Source: Sphingobium sp. TCM1 (lineage in GTDB: Bacteria > Pseudomonadota > Alphaproteobacteria > Sphingomonadales > Sphingomonadaceae). Taken from it: 64,000 bases of DNA. The position numbers were made by a program, and so were the translations under genes. The stretch lies in assembly GCF_001650725.1 (NCBI RefSeq), contig NZ_LXVX01000018.1, positions 39,508-103,507 of the forward strand, written 5' to 3'. Below are positions 38,017 to 48,658 of the stretch, one piece after another. Position 1 is the first letter of the stretch, and each line of letters starts with the position of its first letter. The notes under the pieces are model-generated. The model was not told the origin of the DNA, did not search any database, and saw only the letters and a program-made list of their open reading frames with translations.

Positions 38017-38045
38017 TTGCGCATCGGTCGGCCTTGCACTATATG
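38017..38045 (+). promoter_or_regulatory. Possible promoter giving a leaderless mnmA message
   Basis: TTGCGC (38017-38022), 17 bases, then TATATG (38040-38045). Transcription would start near 38052, at or next to the mnmA ATG at 38053. No ribosome binding site is visible before that ATG, which fits a leaderless mRNA. Confidence 0.35.
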
Positions 38046-38052
38046 CGCGCCC

Positions 38053-39159
38053 ATGCAGCCCCAGTTCCAGCTTGCCGAGCCGCTAAACGCGCGGCGCATC
38101 GTCGTCGCCATGTCGGGCGGCGTGGACTCCAGCGTTGTCGCCGCGCTCGCCACGAAGACCGGCGCCGAAGTGATCGGCGTCACGCTCCAGCTCTATGACC
38201 ATGGCGCCGCTGTCGGCCGCACCGGCAGTTGCTGCGCGGGGCAGGACATACGCGACGCGCGCGCGGTCGCCGACCGCATCGGCATCGCCCATTATGTCTT
38301 TGATTATGAAACGGCCTTTCGCGATTCGGTGATCGCCGACTTCGCCGACGAGTATATGGCCGGGCGCACCCCCATCCCCTGCGTGAAGTGCAATATGGGC
38401 GTGAAGTTCACCGACCTGTTCCAGATCGCGCGCGACCTGGGCGCCGACTGCCTCGCCACCGGCCATTATGTCCAGCGGGTCGAGGGCGCGCATGGTGCGG
38501 AACTGCACCGCGCCGCCGATCCCGCCCGCGACCAGAGCTATTTCCTCTTCGCCACGACTCAGGCGCAACTCGACTATCTGCGTTTCCCGCTGGGTGGCCT
38601 GCCCAAGCCGCAGGTGCGCGAGATCGCGGCTGAACTCGGCCTGTCGGTCGCGCTCAAGCCCGACAGCCAGGACATCTGCTTCGTGCCCGACGGCGACTAT
38701 GCGAAGATCGTGCGGAAACTGCGCCCCGACGCGGACGAGGGCGGCGACATCGTCCATGTCGACGGCCGCACGCTCGGCCGGCACAAGGGGCTGATCCATT
38801 ATACGGTCGGCCAGCGCAAGGGACTGGAGATCGGCGGCCAACCCGATCCGCTCTATGTCGTGCGGCTGGATGCCGAAAGCCGCCGCGTGATCGTGGGGCC
38901 AAGGGCGGCGCTGGCGGTGGCGGGCGCGCGCCTTTCTGACATCAATTGGCTGGGCGGCGACTTTACCGGCCCGCTGACCGCCAAGGTCCGCTCGATGGCC
39001 AAGCCCGTCCCCGCGCGCCTCGACGGCGATCGCCTGCTCTTCGACGCACCGGAATTTGGCGTCGCACCGGGCCAGGCGGCGGTCCTCTACGCCGGCGACC
39101 GCGTGCTGGGCGGCGGCTGGATCGCCAGCACCCAGGCGGCGATGGCGGAAGCGGCCTGA
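38053..39159 (+). CDS. mnmA: tRNA-specific 2-thiouridylase MnmA
   Basis: 368 residues. Makes s2U34 in Lys, Glu and Gln tRNAs. The PP-loop [10 protein letters not shown] binds ATP; catalytic cysteines are in the PCVKCN region and DSQDICFV; the HYVQ and [19 protein letters not shown] motifs and the C-terminal beta-barrel are present. The ATG at 38053 is the likely start, without a ribosome binding site. Confidence 0.96.
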   Translation: MQPQFQLAEPLNARRIVVAMSGGVDSSVVAALATKTGAEVIGVTLQLYDHGAAVGRTGSCCAGQDIRDARAVADRIGIAHYVFDYETAFRDSVIADFADEYMAGRTPIPCVKCNMGVKFTDLFQIARDLGADCLATGHYVQRVEGAHGAELHRAADPARDQSYFLFATTQAQLDYLRFPLGGLPKPQVREIAAELGLSVALKPDSQDICFVPDGDYAKIVRKLRPDADEGGDIVHVDGRTLGRHKGLIHYTVGQRKGLEIGGQPDPLYVVRLDAESRRVIVGPRAALAVAGARLSDINWLGGDFTGPLTAKVRSMAKPVPARLDGDRLLFDAPEFGVAPGQAAVLYAGDRVLGGGWIASTQAAMAEAA

Positions 39160-39164
39160 TAGGC

Positions 39165-39458
39165 ATGTCATTGTACGCGCGCTCTTGGCTGTTTACCGGC
39201 TGGGTGTTGCTGGTGTTCTTCACCGTTCCCACCTGGTCGGCTTTTATGGAGCGGATTGTCGGTCCTGATGGCTTGTGGCTTGTCGCCGCATTCTGGCTTG
39301 GCCATGCTTTCGTTCCGATGTTCCTGCTCAAATGTCCCGACTGCGGGCTATCACCCTTTGCCAGCAGCAAAAAGTTCATAGCTTGGCACACCACATGGCC
39401 GCGAAGGATTTGCGGGCATTGCGGTCACGACCACAGAAGGACGCAGATGGACGGGTAG
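39165..39458 (+). CDS. Small membrane protein with two CxxC motifs
   Basis: 97 residues. Two hydrophobic segments (SWLFTGWVLLVFFTVPTW and LWLVAAFWLGHAFVPMFLL) followed by LKCPDCGLSPF and RRICGHCGHDHRR, which look like a zinc ribbon after the second helix. Family not recognised. It starts six bases after mnmA and is on the same strand, so it may be read from the same message. Third-position G+C looks lower than in neighbours. Confidence 0.5.
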   Translation: MSLYARSWLFTGWVLLVFFTVPTWSAFMERIVGPDGLWLVAAFWLGHAFVPMFLLKCPDCGLSPFASSKKFIAWHTTWPRRICGHCGHDHRRTQMDG

Positions 39459-39517
39459 ATGGCCGTAACGCCGCAAACCTTGCCCTTTCGCGCCCCCGCG
39501 CGTAAGGCCCGCGCGTC

Positions 39518-40180
39518 ATGACTCGCCCGCTCACCTTCGCCATCCCCAAGGGCCGCATCCTCGATGAAGCCCTGCCCCTGCTCGCCAAAGCCGGTATCGA
39601 GCCGGAGGCGGAGTTTCACGACAAGAAGAGCCGGGCGCTGCGCTTCGCCACCAACCGGCCCGACGTGTCGATCATCCGCGTGCGCGCGTTCGACGTCGCG
39701 ACCTTCGTGGCCCATGGCGCGGCGCAGATCGGCATCGTCGGCTCCGACGTGGTCGAGGAGTTCGCCTATTCCGAACTCTACGCGCCGGTCGACCTTAACA
39801 TCGGCCATTGCCGCCTGTCGGTCGCCGAGCCGGTCGACGCGGGCGACGAGGATCAGGCTGCGATGAGCCATGTCCGCGTCGCGACCAAATATCCCCACCT
39901 CACCCGCCGCTATTATGAAGCGCGCGGTTTGCAGGCCGAATGCGTCAAGCTGAACGGTGCGATGGAGCTGGCCCCCTCGCTCGGCCTGTCGCGCCGCATC
40001 GTCGATCTGGTTTCCTCGGGCGCGACGCTGAAAGCCAATGGCCTGGTCGAAACCGACATCATCATGCAGATCAGCGCGCGCCTGATCGTCAATCGCGCCG
40101 CCTACAAGATGCGCTCGGCCGAACTCTCGCCGCTGGTCGATGCCTTCCGCGCCGCCGTGGGGGTGAAGGATGCCGCTTAA
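39518..40180 (+). CDS. hisG: ATP phosphoribosyltransferase, short form
   Basis: 220 residues. First step of histidine synthesis, joining ATP and PRPP. Motifs [16 protein letters not shown], the PRPP site [19 protein letters not shown], and GLVE. It lacks the C-terminal regulatory domain of the ~300-residue long form, so it should need HisZ as a partner; hisZ is not in this window. Overlaps hisD by 11 bases. Confidence 0.95.
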   Translation: MTRPLTFAIPKGRILDEALPLLAKAGIEPEAEFHDKKSRALRFATNRPDVSIIRVRAFDVATFVAHGAAQIGIVGSDVVEEFAYSELYAPVDLNIGHCRLSVAEPVDAGDEDQAAMSHVRVATKYPHLTRRYYEARGLQAECVKLNGAMELAPSLGLSRRIVDLVSSGATLKANGLVETDIIMQISARLIVNRAAYKMRSAELSPLVDAFRAAVGVKDAA

Positions 40181-41459
40181 GCTCTCTACCACCGACGGCG
40201 ATTTCGCGTCCGCCTTCACCGCGCTGGTCGATGCCCGCCGGGAAGCGGACGAGGATGTGTCGCGGGACGTGACCGCGATCCTGAAGGCGGTGCGCGCTGG
40301 TGGCGACGCCGCGCTCGCCGATTATACCCGGCGCTTCGACCGCCATGACCTTGATGTCAGCGGCTGGGCAGTGACCCCTGCGGAAACTCGCGCGGCGCTC
40401 GACGGCATTTCGACGGAACTGCGCGACGCGCTGGAACTCGCGGCCGCGCGCATCACCGTCTATCATGAGAAACAGAAACCGCAGGACAGCGATGGCGTGG
40501 ACAGCGCCGGCGTTCGCCTCGGCGCGCGCTGGAGCGCGGTGGATGCCGCCGGCCTCTATGTGCCGGGCGGGCGGGCCGCCTATCCCAGTTCGCTGCTGAT
40601 GAACGTCATCCCCGCCAAGGTCGCGGGCGTCCGCCGCATCGCCATGGTGACACCGACGCCGGGCGGCGAGATCAACCCGCTCGTTCTGGCCGCCGCGCAG
40701 ATCGCCGGGATCGAGGAAATCTGGCGGGTCGGCGGCGCGCAGGCCGTGGCTGCGCTCGCCTATGGCACCGACCGGATCGCACCGGTGGACGTCATCACCG
40801 GCCCCGGCAACGCCTGGGTCGCCGAAGCCAAGCGGCAACTATATGGCGTGGTCGGCATCGACATGGTCGCCGGCCCGTCGGAGATCGTCGTCGTCGCCGA
40901 TGGCAAGAACGACCCGGAATGGACCGCCGCCGACCTGCTCAGCCAGTCGGAGCATGACCCGACCAGCCAGTCGATCCTCTTCACCGATGATGCCGCCTTT
41001 GCCGATGCCGTCGCGCAGGCTATCGATCGCCAGATCCCGGTGCTCTCCACCAGCGCGGTCGCGCGCGCCAGTTGGGACGCCAATGGCGCGATCATTCTGG
41101 TCCGCGACCTGGATGAGGCTATGCCGCTGGTCGACCGGCTCGCGCCCGAACATCTGGAACTCGCCGTGGACGATCCCGAACCGCTGTTCGCGCAGGTCCG
41201 CCATGCCGGATCGGTGTTCCTCGGCCGGATGACGCCCGAAGCGGTCGGCGATTATGTCGCCGGGCCGAACCATGTGCTGCCCACCGGCCGCCGCGCCCGT
41301 TTCTCGTCGGGCCTCTCGGTGCTCGACTTCATGAAGCGCACCAGCTTCCTCAGCCTCGACGCCAGGGCTATCGGCGCGATCGGCCCGGCCGCCGTCGCGC
41401 TTGCGCGGGCGGAAGGGCTGCCCGCGCACGCCGCCTCGGTGGCGCTCCGTTTGAAATAA
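40170..41459 (+). CDS. hisD: Histidinol dehydrogenase
   Basis: 429 residues, normal length. NAD-dependent four-electron oxidation of histidinol to histidine, with zinc. Motifs: [58 protein letters not shown] and the late [18 protein letters not shown]. It starts inside the end of hisG, so the two are co-translated. Confidence 0.97.
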   Translation: MPLKLSTTDGDFASAFTALVDARREADEDVSRDVTAILKAVRAGGDAALADYTRRFDRHDLDVSGWAVTPAETRAALDGISTELRDALELAAARITVYHEKQKPQDSDGVDSAGVRLGARWSAVDAAGLYVPGGRAAYPSSLLMNVIPAKVAGVRRIAMVTPTPGGEINPLVLAAAQIAGIEEIWRVGGAQAVAALAYGTDRIAPVDVITGPGNAWVAEAKRQLYGVVGIDMVAGPSEIVVVADGKNDPEWTAADLLSQSEHDPTSQSILFTDDAAFADAVAQAIDRQIPVLSTSAVARASWDANGAIILVRDLDEAMPLVDRLAPEHLELAVDDPEPLFAQVRHAGSVFLGRMTPEAVGDYVAGPNHVLPTGRRARFSSGLSVLDFMKRTSFLSLDARAIGAIGPAAVALARAEGLPAHAASVALRLK

Positions 41460-41462
41460 AAA

Positions 41463-41530
41463 TCCGTTCGCTTCGAGCATCGTCGAGAAGCCCGCGTGCA
41501 GCGCTTCTCGACAAGTTCGAACCGGACGGA
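41463..41530. repeat. REP-like palindromic repeat between hisD and nusB
   Basis: Two imperfect arms of about 28 bases (TCCGTTCGCTTCGAGCATCG... and its complement ending ...TTCGAACCGGACGGA) flank a short middle, with the stretch GTCGAGAAGC / GCTTCTCGAC perfectly paired. Such hairpins with a TCGAGAAGC core recur in sphingomonad genomes. No other copy was noticed in this window. Confidence 0.65.
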
Positions 41531-41544
41531 GTAGGGACATAGTG

Positions 41545-41994
41545 ATGAACGACCGCTCCAAATCCCGCTCCGCCGCGCGCCTCGCCGCGGTACAGGCGCT
41601 CTACCAGCTCGAAATGGAGGGCACGCCCGTCCATATCCTGCTGCACGAATTTCACCAGCATCGCCTCGGCGCCACGATCGAGGATGTGACCTACGCCCAG
41701 GCCGAAGAGCCTTTCTTCGACGATGTCGTGACCGGGGTGGACCGCCGCCGCGACGAAATCGACGCGCTGATCGCCGCCCGCCTCTCCAGCGGCTGGAGTC
41801 TGGACCGGCTCGACAAGCCGATGCGCCAGATATTGCGTGCGGGCACATATGAACTGCTCGCCCGCAAGGATGTCGGCACCGGCACCGTCATCAGCGAATA
41901 TGTCGATGTCGCCCATGCCTTCTACGACAAGCGCGAGGCGGGCTTCGTCAACGGCCTGCTCGACGGCGTGTCGAAGGATGTGCGGACGTCGTAA
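41545..41994 (+). CDS. nusB: Transcription antitermination factor NusB
   Basis: 149 residues, helical. Binds boxA RNA with NusE in rRNA antitermination. Motifs SKSRSAARLAAVQALYQLEM and LRAGTYELLARKDVGTGTVI, VDVAHAFYDKREAGFVNGLL. ATG at 41545; the GTG directly before it is an alternative. Together with thiL downstream this is the usual alphaproteobacterial order. Confidence 0.96.
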   Translation: MNDRSKSRSAARLAAVQALYQLEMEGTPVHILLHEFHQHRLGATIEDVTYAQAEEPFFDDVVTGVDRRRDEIDALIAARLSSGWSLDRLDKPMRQILRAGTYELLARKDVGTGTVISEYVDVAHAFYDKREAGFVNGLLDGVSKDVRTS

Positions 41995-42154
41995 TTCCGC
42001 TGGACGACAATTTCGCTGGTCATGGTCCTTGCCTCGCAGGCCGGGCTCCATCGCCAGATCGTGTCGGATGATGCATCTTGCGGGAGTTTCATCCCCGCCT
42101 TCATGAGGATGGCGGAGGATTTGGCTATGGTAGAGGATGCGCTAGGTTCGAACC

Positions 42155-43069
42155 ATGTCCGCCGAATCCCGCTTCCTGACCCTGCTGCGCCTGCTTGCGC
42201 ATGACCCCGCCGCGCAGGGGCTGGTGGATGATGTCGCGATCCTGCCGGTGGGCGACCGCCGCCTGATCCTCACCAGCGACACGATGGTGGAAGGCGTCCA
42301 TTATCTTCCGACCGATCCCGCCGCCGATATCGGCTGGAAGCTGGCGGCGGTGAACCTGTCGGACCTCGCGGCCAAGGGCGCGCGGCCGGTCGGCTGTCTG
42401 CTGAACTATGCCCTGTCGGGCGACGACGTCTGGGACGAGGCGTTCATCGCCGGTCTGGGCGAGGCGCTGGACCGCCACGCCATGCCGCTGCTGGGCGGCG
42501 ACACGGTGAAGATGCCGGCAGGGTCCGCGCGCAGCTACAGCCTGACCGCCATCGGCGAAGCGACGGGACCGGTACCCACCCGCACCGGTGCGCGGGCGGG
42601 CGACCGCCTCTATGTCACCGGCCCGGTCGGTGACGCGGGCATCGGGCTCGATCTCGCCAGCGCCGATCCGTCCGCTACCGGCCCGCTGGTCGAAGCCTAT
42701 CGCCGTCCGCGGCCGCGCCTGGTCGAGGGCGCGTTGCTCGCTCCCGTCGCCACGGCGATGATGGACCTGTCCGACGGCCTGCTGATCGACGCCGCACGCA
42801 TGGCGCAGGCAAGCGGCGTCGCCATCACCATCGATCATGTCCCGCTCTCTCCCGCGCTTGAAAAGGTGCGCGGCGCCAGCATATCGGTTCAGATCGCCGC
42901 CGCCCGTGCGGGGGACGATTATGAACTGCTCTTCGCCCTTCCGCGCGGCGTGACGCCGCCAGTCCGCGCCGTGCCGGTCGGCCATGTGGCGGCAGGGTCG
43001 GGCCTCACCCTGATGATCGACGGCGCCGTCATTCCGCTGCCCGACCGGCTTGGATGGGAGCATGGCTAG
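42155..43069 (+). CDS. thiL: Thiamine-monophosphate kinase
   Basis: 304 residues. Phosphorylates thiamine monophosphate to the active diphosphate. Motifs: DDVAILPVGDRRLILTSDTM, VHYLPTDPAADIGWKLAAVN, LSDLAAKGARPVGCLL, LLGGDTVK and MMDLSDGLLIDAARMA. Length slightly shorter than average. Downstream of nusB on the same strand. Confidence 0.95.
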   Translation: MSAESRFLTLLRLLAHDPAAQGLVDDVAILPVGDRRLILTSDTMVEGVHYLPTDPAADIGWKLAAVNLSDLAAKGARPVGCLLNYALSGDDVWDEAFIAGLGEALDRHAMPLLGGDTVKMPAGSARSYSLTAIGEATGPVPTRTGARAGDRLYVTGPVGDAGIGLDLASADPSATGPLVEAYRRPRPRLVEGALLAPVATAMMDLSDGLLIDAARMAQASGVAITIDHVPLSPALEKVRGASISVQIAAARAGDDYELLFALPRGVTPPVRAVPVGHVAAGSGLTLMIDGAVIPLPDRLGWEHG

Positions 43070-43110
43070 GGTATCGCCCGCGCCTTGATCCACATCATGG
43101 CCCGCCTATC

Positions 43111-43138
43111 TTGACGCGCGCCGTCCGGCCTGTAGCTT
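43111..43138 (+). promoter_or_regulatory. Possible sigma-70 promoter for hppA
   Basis: TTGACG, 16 bases, TAGCTT in the 259-base gap between thiL and hppA. The -35 box is good and the -10 box weak. I see no other feature in that gap. Confidence 0.3.
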
Positions 43139-43328
43139 GATCCCACCCTATTCTCAGCCGGTTGGAGCGCCTGGATGCGTGACGCCATGTTGCTGATTGA
43201 CGCGGTGCCCGATGCCGGACCCTTCGTTCCGGCGGTCCGCCCCTGCGCGCCGCAAACTTGCCTTTCGCCTGCCCGTCATTCCCTGCGGAGCGGCCGATGA
43301 CAGCAACAACAGGGGGAGAGGAACAAGC

Positions 43329-45452
43329 ATGGAGATAGTCTATATCGCCATAGGGTGCGGCCTGCTGGCCATAGTCTACGGGCTTTTCACCAGTCGACAG
43401 GTACTGGCCGCCTCGCCGGGCAATGACGTGATGCAGGCGATTGCCGGCGCCATTCAGGAAGGAGCCAAGGCCTATCTTGGTCGCCAATATATGACGATCG
43501 CGATCGTCGGGATCGTCGTCGCGGTCCTCGTCGCGCTCTTCCTGGGCCTGACCTCGGCCGTGGGCTTCCTGATCGGCGCGATCCTGTCGGGGGCGGCGGG
43601 CTTTATCGGCATGAACATTTCGGTGCGCGCCAATGTCCGTACCGCCGAAGCCGCGCGCGGCACGCTGCAAAGCGGCCTCACGGTCGCGTTTCGGGCCGGT
43701 GCGATCACCGGGATGCTGGTCGCCGGCCTCGCGCTGCTCGCGATCAGCGGTTTCTTCTGGTATCTGACCGGCCCCGCGGGCCATGCGCCCGACGACCGGC
43801 TGGTGATCGACAGCCTGGTCGCGCTGGCCTTCGGCGCGTCGCTCATCTCCATCTTCGCGCGCCTGGGCGGCGGCATCTTCACCAAGGCGGCCGATGTCGG
43901 CGCGGACCTGGTCGGCAAGGTGGAGGCGGGCATCCCGGAAGATGATCCACGCAACCCGGCCGTCATCGCCGACAATGTGGGCGACAATGTGGGCGACTGC
44001 GCCGGCATGGCCGCTGACCTGTTCGAAACCTATGTCGTCACCGTAGGCGCGACCATGGTGCTGATCGCGCTGCTGGTCAGCGGCGTCGACAACGCGTTCC
44101 TGCTGAAGCTGATGGCCCTGCCGCTGATCGTGGGCGGGGTGTGCATCAACACCTCCATCATCGGCACCTACATGGTCCGCCTGGGCGCCAGCCAGTCTAT
44201 CATGGGCGCGCTCTACAAGGGCTTCTGGACGACCGCGATCCTGTCGATCCCGGCCATTTACGGCGTCACCGCCTATGTGCTGGGCGACATGAACGCCGTG
44301 TTCGGCGCCGACCTCGACGGGGTGGGGGGCTATACCGGCATGGCGCTCTTCTGGTCGATGATGGTGGGTCTGGCCGTCACCGGCCTCATAGTCTGGATCA
44401 CCGAATATTATACCGGCACCAATTATCGCCCGGTCCGCAGCATCGCGAAGGCGTCCGAAACCGGCCATGGCACCAACGTCATCCAGGGGCTGGCCGTGTC
44501 GCTGGAGGCGACCGCGCTGCCGACGCTGGTAATCGTCGTCGGCATCATCGTTGCGCACAGCCAGGCGGGGCTGATCGGCATCGCCTTCGCCGCGACCGCG
44601 ATGCTGGCGCTGGCAGGCATGGTGGTGGCGCTCGATGCCTACGGACCCGTCACCGACAATGCCGGCGGCATCGCGGAAATGAGCCATATGGACGACAGCG
44701 TCCGGGTGAAGACCGACGCGCTCGACGCCGTGGGCAACACGACCAAGGCGGTGACGAAGGGCTATGCCATCGGTTCGGCGGGCCTTGCCGCTCTGGTGCT
44801 GTTCGGCGCCTATACGGAGGATCTGAAATACTACAACAGCGCGCTGGGCCTCACCGTGCCGGTCGATTTCAGCCTGTCCAACCCTTATGTGATCGTAGGC
44901 CTTCTGCTGGGCGCGCTGCTGCCCTATCTGTTCGGCGCGATGGGCATGACCGCGGTGGGCCGCGCGGCGGGCGACGTGGTGAAGGACGTGCGTGACCAGT
45001 TCGCCACCAACAAGGGCATCATGGAAGGTACCTCGCGTCCCAACTATGCCCGTACCGTCGACCTCGTCACCCGCGCCGCGATCAAGGAGATGATCATCCC
45101 CAGCCTGCTGCCGGTGCTGGCGCCGATCGCCGTCTATTTCGCCATCGCGGCAGTGGCCGGGGTCGCCAACGGCTTCGCGGCGCTCGGCGCGTTGCTGCTG
45201 GGCGTCATCGTTTCGGGGCTGTTCGTCGCCCTGTCGATGACCAGCGGCGGCGGCGCGTGGGACAATGCGAAGAAATATATCGAGGACGGCCATCATGGCG
45301 GCAAGGGCAGCGAGGCGCACAAGGCAGCCGTGACCGGCGACACGGTGGGCGATCCTTACAAGGATACGGCCGGCCCGGCGGTCAATCCGATGATCAAGAT
45401 CACCAATATCGTCGCCCTGCTGCTGCTCGCTGCCCTGGCGCATGGAGGGTAG
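43329..45452 (+). CDS. hppA: Membrane-bound proton-pumping pyrophosphatase (K+-independent type)
   Basis: 707 residues with about sixteen membrane segments. Couples PPi hydrolysis to H+ export. The catalytic stretches [20 protein letters not shown] and [19 protein letters not shown] are intact, as are the late Asp/Lys-rich loops ([34 protein letters not shown]). In [15 protein letters not shown] the Lys and Thr occupy the positions that mark K+-independent enzymes (Ala and Gly/Ala in K+-dependent ones). ATG at 43329 has GGGAGAGG upstream. A hairpin terminator follows. Confidence 0.96.
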   Translation: MEIVYIAIGCGLLAIVYGLFTSRQVLAASPGNDVMQAIAGAIQEGAKAYLGRQYMTIAIVGIVVAVLVALFLGLTSAVGFLIGAILSGAAGFIGMNISVRANVRTAEAARGTLQSGLTVAFRAGAITGMLVAGLALLAISGFFWYLTGPAGHAPDDRLVIDSLVALAFGASLISIFARLGGGIFTKAADVGADLVGKVEAGIPEDDPRNPAVIADNVGDNVGDCAGMAADLFETYVVTVGATMVLIALLVSGVDNAFLLKLMALPLIVGGVCINTSIIGTYMVRLGASQSIMGALYKGFWTTAILSIPAIYGVTAYVLGDMNAVFGADLDGVGGYTGMALFWSMMVGLAVTGLIVWITEYYTGTNYRPVRSIAKASETGHGTNVIQGLAVSLEATALPTLVIVVGIIVAHSQAGLIGIAFAATAMLALAGMVVALDAYGPVTDNAGGIAEMSHMDDSVRVKTDALDAVGNTTKAVTKGYAIGSAGLAALVLFGAYTEDLKYYNSALGLTVPVDFSLSNPYVIVGLLLGALLPYLFGAMGMTAVGRAAGDVVKDVRDQFATNKGIMEGTSRPNYARTVDLVTRAAIKEMIIPSLLPVLAPIAVYFAIAAVAGVANGFAALGALLLGVIVSGLFVALSMTSGGGAWDNAKKYIEDGHHGGKGSEAHKAAVTGDTVGDPYKDTAGPAVNPMIKITNIVALLLLAALAHGG

Positions 45453-45493
45453 AAGCAAGGTACTGATTAACTGACGATTTCAGGTGACGCACG

Positions 45494-45527
45494 ATCGGCC
45501 TCGTCCTATCAGAAGGACGGGGCCGAT
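45494..45527 (+). terminator. Terminator after hppA
   Basis: ATCGGCC-TCGTCCT, loop ATCAGA, AGGACGG-GGCCGAT, then ATGTTTGT. Stem of 13-14 bp with one weak pair. Confidence 0.65.
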
Positions 45528-45541
45528 ATGTTTGTGGGGGC

Positions 45542-47485
45542 ATGATGAAGGGCGTTGTCGGATTGGTGGCGGGGGTCGCCGGCCTGTGGGGCATGGCGGT
45601 GTCGGCGCAGACGCCGCCCGCGCCGCAATGGACCATCCGGGATTTCGCAGCGCTGCCTTTGATGGATCAGCCTCGCCTGTCTCCCGACGGCCTGCACATC
45701 GCCAGCCGGGTTGCCATCGGCGGCGAACAGCGGCTCGTCATCGCCGATGTCCATGAAGGCCCCGAGCGTATCCGGTCGCTCGGTCTGGGGGAAAATGATC
45801 TCAACTGGTGGAAATGGGTCAATGACGACTGGCTGATCGCCGGTGTCGGCAATGAAACCCAGGTCGAAGGTATGCCCTGGTATCTGAGCCGTGTCGTCAG
45901 CGTGAAGCGCGACGGCAGCAAGGTGAACATGCTGGCGAAGAATGTGGCCGCGCAAAATGCCGACGACGTCATCTGGATCGCGCGCGACGGCAGTCCCCGC
46001 ATCCTGCTGTCCTACCAGACCTCGATCTATTATTCGGATCCCGGCTTCTGGCCGAAGGTGGACGAGGTCGATGTCACGACCGGCCGGATGCGCAGCATCG
46101 TGGCGCCCCGTCAATTCGTGCGTGGCTGGTACGCCGACGCCCAGGGCAATGTGCGAATGGGCATCGGCTATAATGACAGCAGCCGGACAGCCAAGCTGCT
46201 CTACCGTCCCGATGGCAGGTCCAGCTTCAGGGTGGTCGACCGGGCCGACCGGCGGCGCGACGAATCGCTGGTGGTGCCCTTGCTGTTCACCGCCGATCCG
46301 GGCCGCGCGATCGCCAGCGATGATCGCGAAGGCACCGACGCGCTCTACGAACTGGATCTCTCCACGCTCGAACTGGGGCAAAAGCTCTTTGCCGCGCCCG
46401 GCTTCGACATCGACTGGATTGAGGAGGACGCGGCCGGGACGGGGCTGGCCGGCGTGCGCTACACGGCCGACGCCCCAGCGGTACACTGGTTCGATGCCAA
46501 TCTGGCCAAGATCCAGTCGGACATCGACAAGGCCGTCGGTGATCGCCGCGCCCGTATCATGTCCACCAGCCGCGACGGCCAGCGCATGATCGTCCATGTC
46601 GGCACGCCCGATCAGCCGGGCACCTATTATTATTATGATACGGCGGCCGGTGCGATGAGCGTCCTGTCCCGCGTCAGCGATCGATTCCCCGGCAAGGCCC
46701 GGCTTTCGCCGGTCAGAACGATCCGGTACAAGGCGCGCGATGGGCTGGAGATCGCCGCTGTCCTGACCTTGCCGGCGGCCAAGGACCCGAAAAATCTGCC
46801 GCTCATCCTCATGCCCCATGGCGGTCCCTTTGCCCGTGACGTGGAGGAATGGGACTGGTGGGTGCAGTTCCTCGCCTGGCGCGGCTATGCCGTGCTCCAG
46901 CCCAATTATCGGGGGTCTTCGGGCTATGGCACAGCCTTTGCCGAAAAGGGCGAGGGCCAGTGGGGACTCGCGATGCAGGATGATCTCAACGATGCGGTCG
47001 ACTGGGCGGTGAAGGAGGGGCTGGCCGATCCCAAACGGGTCTGCATGGTCGGAGCCTCCTATGGCGGCTACGCGGCGATGCGTGCGGCTCAGCGCGATGG
47101 CGCAAAATATCGCTGCGCCGTTTCCTATGCCGGCGTGTCGGACCTTGGGGCGATGATGCGCTATGACAGCCGCTTCCTGAACCACGGCACGCGCAAGGAC
47201 TGGATGAAGGAGCAGGCGCCCGATTTCGCGACTGTGTCGCCGATCAACTTCGCCGCGCAATTCTCGACACCCATCCTGTTGATGCACGGCAGGAAGGATC
47301 GCCGCGTTCAGGTGGGGCAGTCGCGGGAAATGGCGGAGAAGCTGAAGGGCGCCGGCAAGGTGGCGGGGCGCGATTATATCTATGTCGAACAGCCTTTGGC
47401 CGACCATTTCTTTTCACGCGAAGCCGACCGGCTGGAATTTCTCGAAAAGCTCGATGCCTTCCTCCAGGCGCATAATCCGGTCTGA
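45542..47485 (+). CDS. Secreted S9-family (prolyl oligopeptidase-like) peptidase
   Basis: 647 residues. Signal peptide (GVVGLVAGVAGLWGMAVSAQ), an N-terminal beta-propeller-like domain, and a C-terminal alpha/beta-hydrolase with nucleophile Ser506 in GASYGG, oxyanion region LMPHGGPFAR, NYRGSSGYG, and the late His in LADHFFS. Family members (acyl-aminoacyl peptidase/dipeptidyl peptidase) cleave short peptides in the periplasm. It starts 14 bases after the hppA terminator hairpin. Confidence 0.92.
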   Translation: MMKGVVGLVAGVAGLWGMAVSAQTPPAPQWTIRDFAALPLMDQPRLSPDGLHIASRVAIGGEQRLVIADVHEGPERIRSLGLGENDLNWWKWVNDDWLIAGVGNETQVEGMPWYLSRVVSVKRDGSKVNMLAKNVAAQNADDVIWIARDGSPRILLSYQTSIYYSDPGFWPKVDEVDVTTGRMRSIVAPRQFVRGWYADAQGNVRMGIGYNDSSRTAKLLYRPDGRSSFRVVDRADRRRDESLVVPLLFTADPGRAIASDDREGTDALYELDLSTLELGQKLFAAPGFDIDWIEEDAAGTGLAGVRYTADAPAVHWFDANLAKIQSDIDKAVGDRRARIMSTSRDGQRMIVHVGTPDQPGTYYYYDTAAGAMSVLSRVSDRFPGKARLSPVRTIRYKARDGLEIAAVLTLPAAKDPKNLPLILMPHGGPFARDVEEWDWWVQFLAWRGYAVLQPNYRGSSGYGTAFAEKGEGQWGLAMQDDLNDAVDWAVKEGLADPKRVCMVGASYGGYAAMRAAQRDGAKYRCAVSYAGVSDLGAMMRYDSRFLNHGTRKDWMKEQAPDFATVSPINFAAQFSTPILLMHGRKDRRVQVGQSREMAEKLKGAGKVAGRDYIYVEQPLADHFFSREADRLEFLEKLDAFLQAHNPV

Positions 47486-47533
47486 CACCGGGCGCGCTTG
47501 CCGCGTCTTTCCGCCGGGCCTATAGCGCGCGCC

Positions 47534-48658
47534 ATGACTGCCGAACCCTTCCGTTCCCAGCTTGCCGCGCTGGAGCAGCGCGGGCGGCTGCGTCGCCTCT
47601 CCCCCCGCGCGGGACGCGATTTCGCATCCAATGATTATCTGGGTCTCGCGGGGGATCCGATGATCGCGCAGGCCGTTTCCGACGCGGTGGCGCGCGGCGT
47701 GCCGCTGGGGTCGGGCGGCTCGCGCCTGCTGCGCGGTAATGCGCCCGAGCATGAAGGGCTGGAGGCCAAGGCGGCCGACTTCTTCCGCACCCAGGCGGCC
47801 CTCTATGTCGCCAACGGCTTCGTCGGCAATCTCGCGCTCTTCTCGACCCTGCCGCAGCGCGGCGACCTGATCGTCGCCGATGAACTGATCCACGCCAGCG
47901 CCCATGATGGCATCCGCATGAGCAAGGCCGCCGCCGTCTTCGCTGCGCATAATGACGTGCAGAGCTTCGCGGATCGCATCGCCGCCTTCCGGACGGACGG
48001 GGGGAAGGGGCGCATCTGGATCGCGGTAGAGACGCTCTACTCCATGGATGGCGACCTGGCGCCGCTCGCCGATCTCGCACGTCTTGCTGCGCAGCATGAT
48101 GCGATGCTGTTGCTGGACGAGGCGCATGGCACCGGCGTCTTCGGCCCCGGCGGACGTGGCCTGTCGGCGGGTCTCGACGGGCTGCACAACGTCATCACGC
48201 TTCACACCTGCGGCAAGGCGATGGGGGCGGAGGGCGCGCTCATCTGCAGTTCGCGCATCCATATCGACTATCTCATCAACCGCGCCCGCGCGTTCATCTT
48301 CTCGACCGCGCCCTCGCCGCTGATGGCGGTCGCGGTGTCGGCCGCGATCGACCGGATCGAGCGGGCCGGCGACCTGCGCGAGCGGCTGATGACGCTGCGC
48401 CAGGACGCGGCGGAGGCGATCTGCGCGCCGCTGGGGTTGCCGTCCCCGCGTAGCCAGATCCTGCCTGTGATCCTGGGCGAGGACAGCCGCGCCATGGCCG
48501 CCGCCGCCGCCTTGCAGGAGGCAGGGTTCGACGTGCGCGGCATCCGCCCGCCGACCGTGGCGCCCGGCACCAGCCGGCTGCGCATCTCGCTGACCCTCAA
48601 TGCCAGCCGCGCCGACGTGGCCGCGCTGGGCCGCGAATTGCAGCGGGTGGTGCAATGA
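47534..48658 (+). CDS. bioF: 8-amino-7-oxononanoate synthase
   Basis: 374 residues. PLP enzyme joining pimeloyl thioester and alanine, first committed ring-building step of biotin synthesis. Motifs FASNDYLGLAGDP, GSGGSRLLRGNAPEHEGLEA, LDEAHGTGVFGPGG and the PLP-binding Lys228 in HTCGKAMGAEGALI. ATG at 47534 gives the normal N terminus. Overlaps bioD by four bases. Confidence 0.94.
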   Translation: MTAEPFRSQLAALEQRGRLRRLSPRAGRDFASNDYLGLAGDPMIAQAVSDAVARGVPLGSGGSRLLRGNAPEHEGLEAKAADFFRTQAALYVANGFVGNLALFSTLPQRGDLIVADELIHASAHDGIRMSKAAAVFAAHNDVQSFADRIAAFRTDGGKGRIWIAVETLYSMDGDLAPLADLARLAAQHDAMLLLDEAHGTGVFGPGGRGLSAGLDGLHNVITLHTCGKAMGAEGALICSSRIHIDYLINRARAFIFSTAPSPLMAVAVSAAIDRIERAGDLRERLMTLRQDAAEAICAPLGLPSPRSQILPVILGEDSRAMAAAAALQEAGFDVRGIRPPTVAPGTSRLRISLTLNASRADVAALGRELQRVVQ

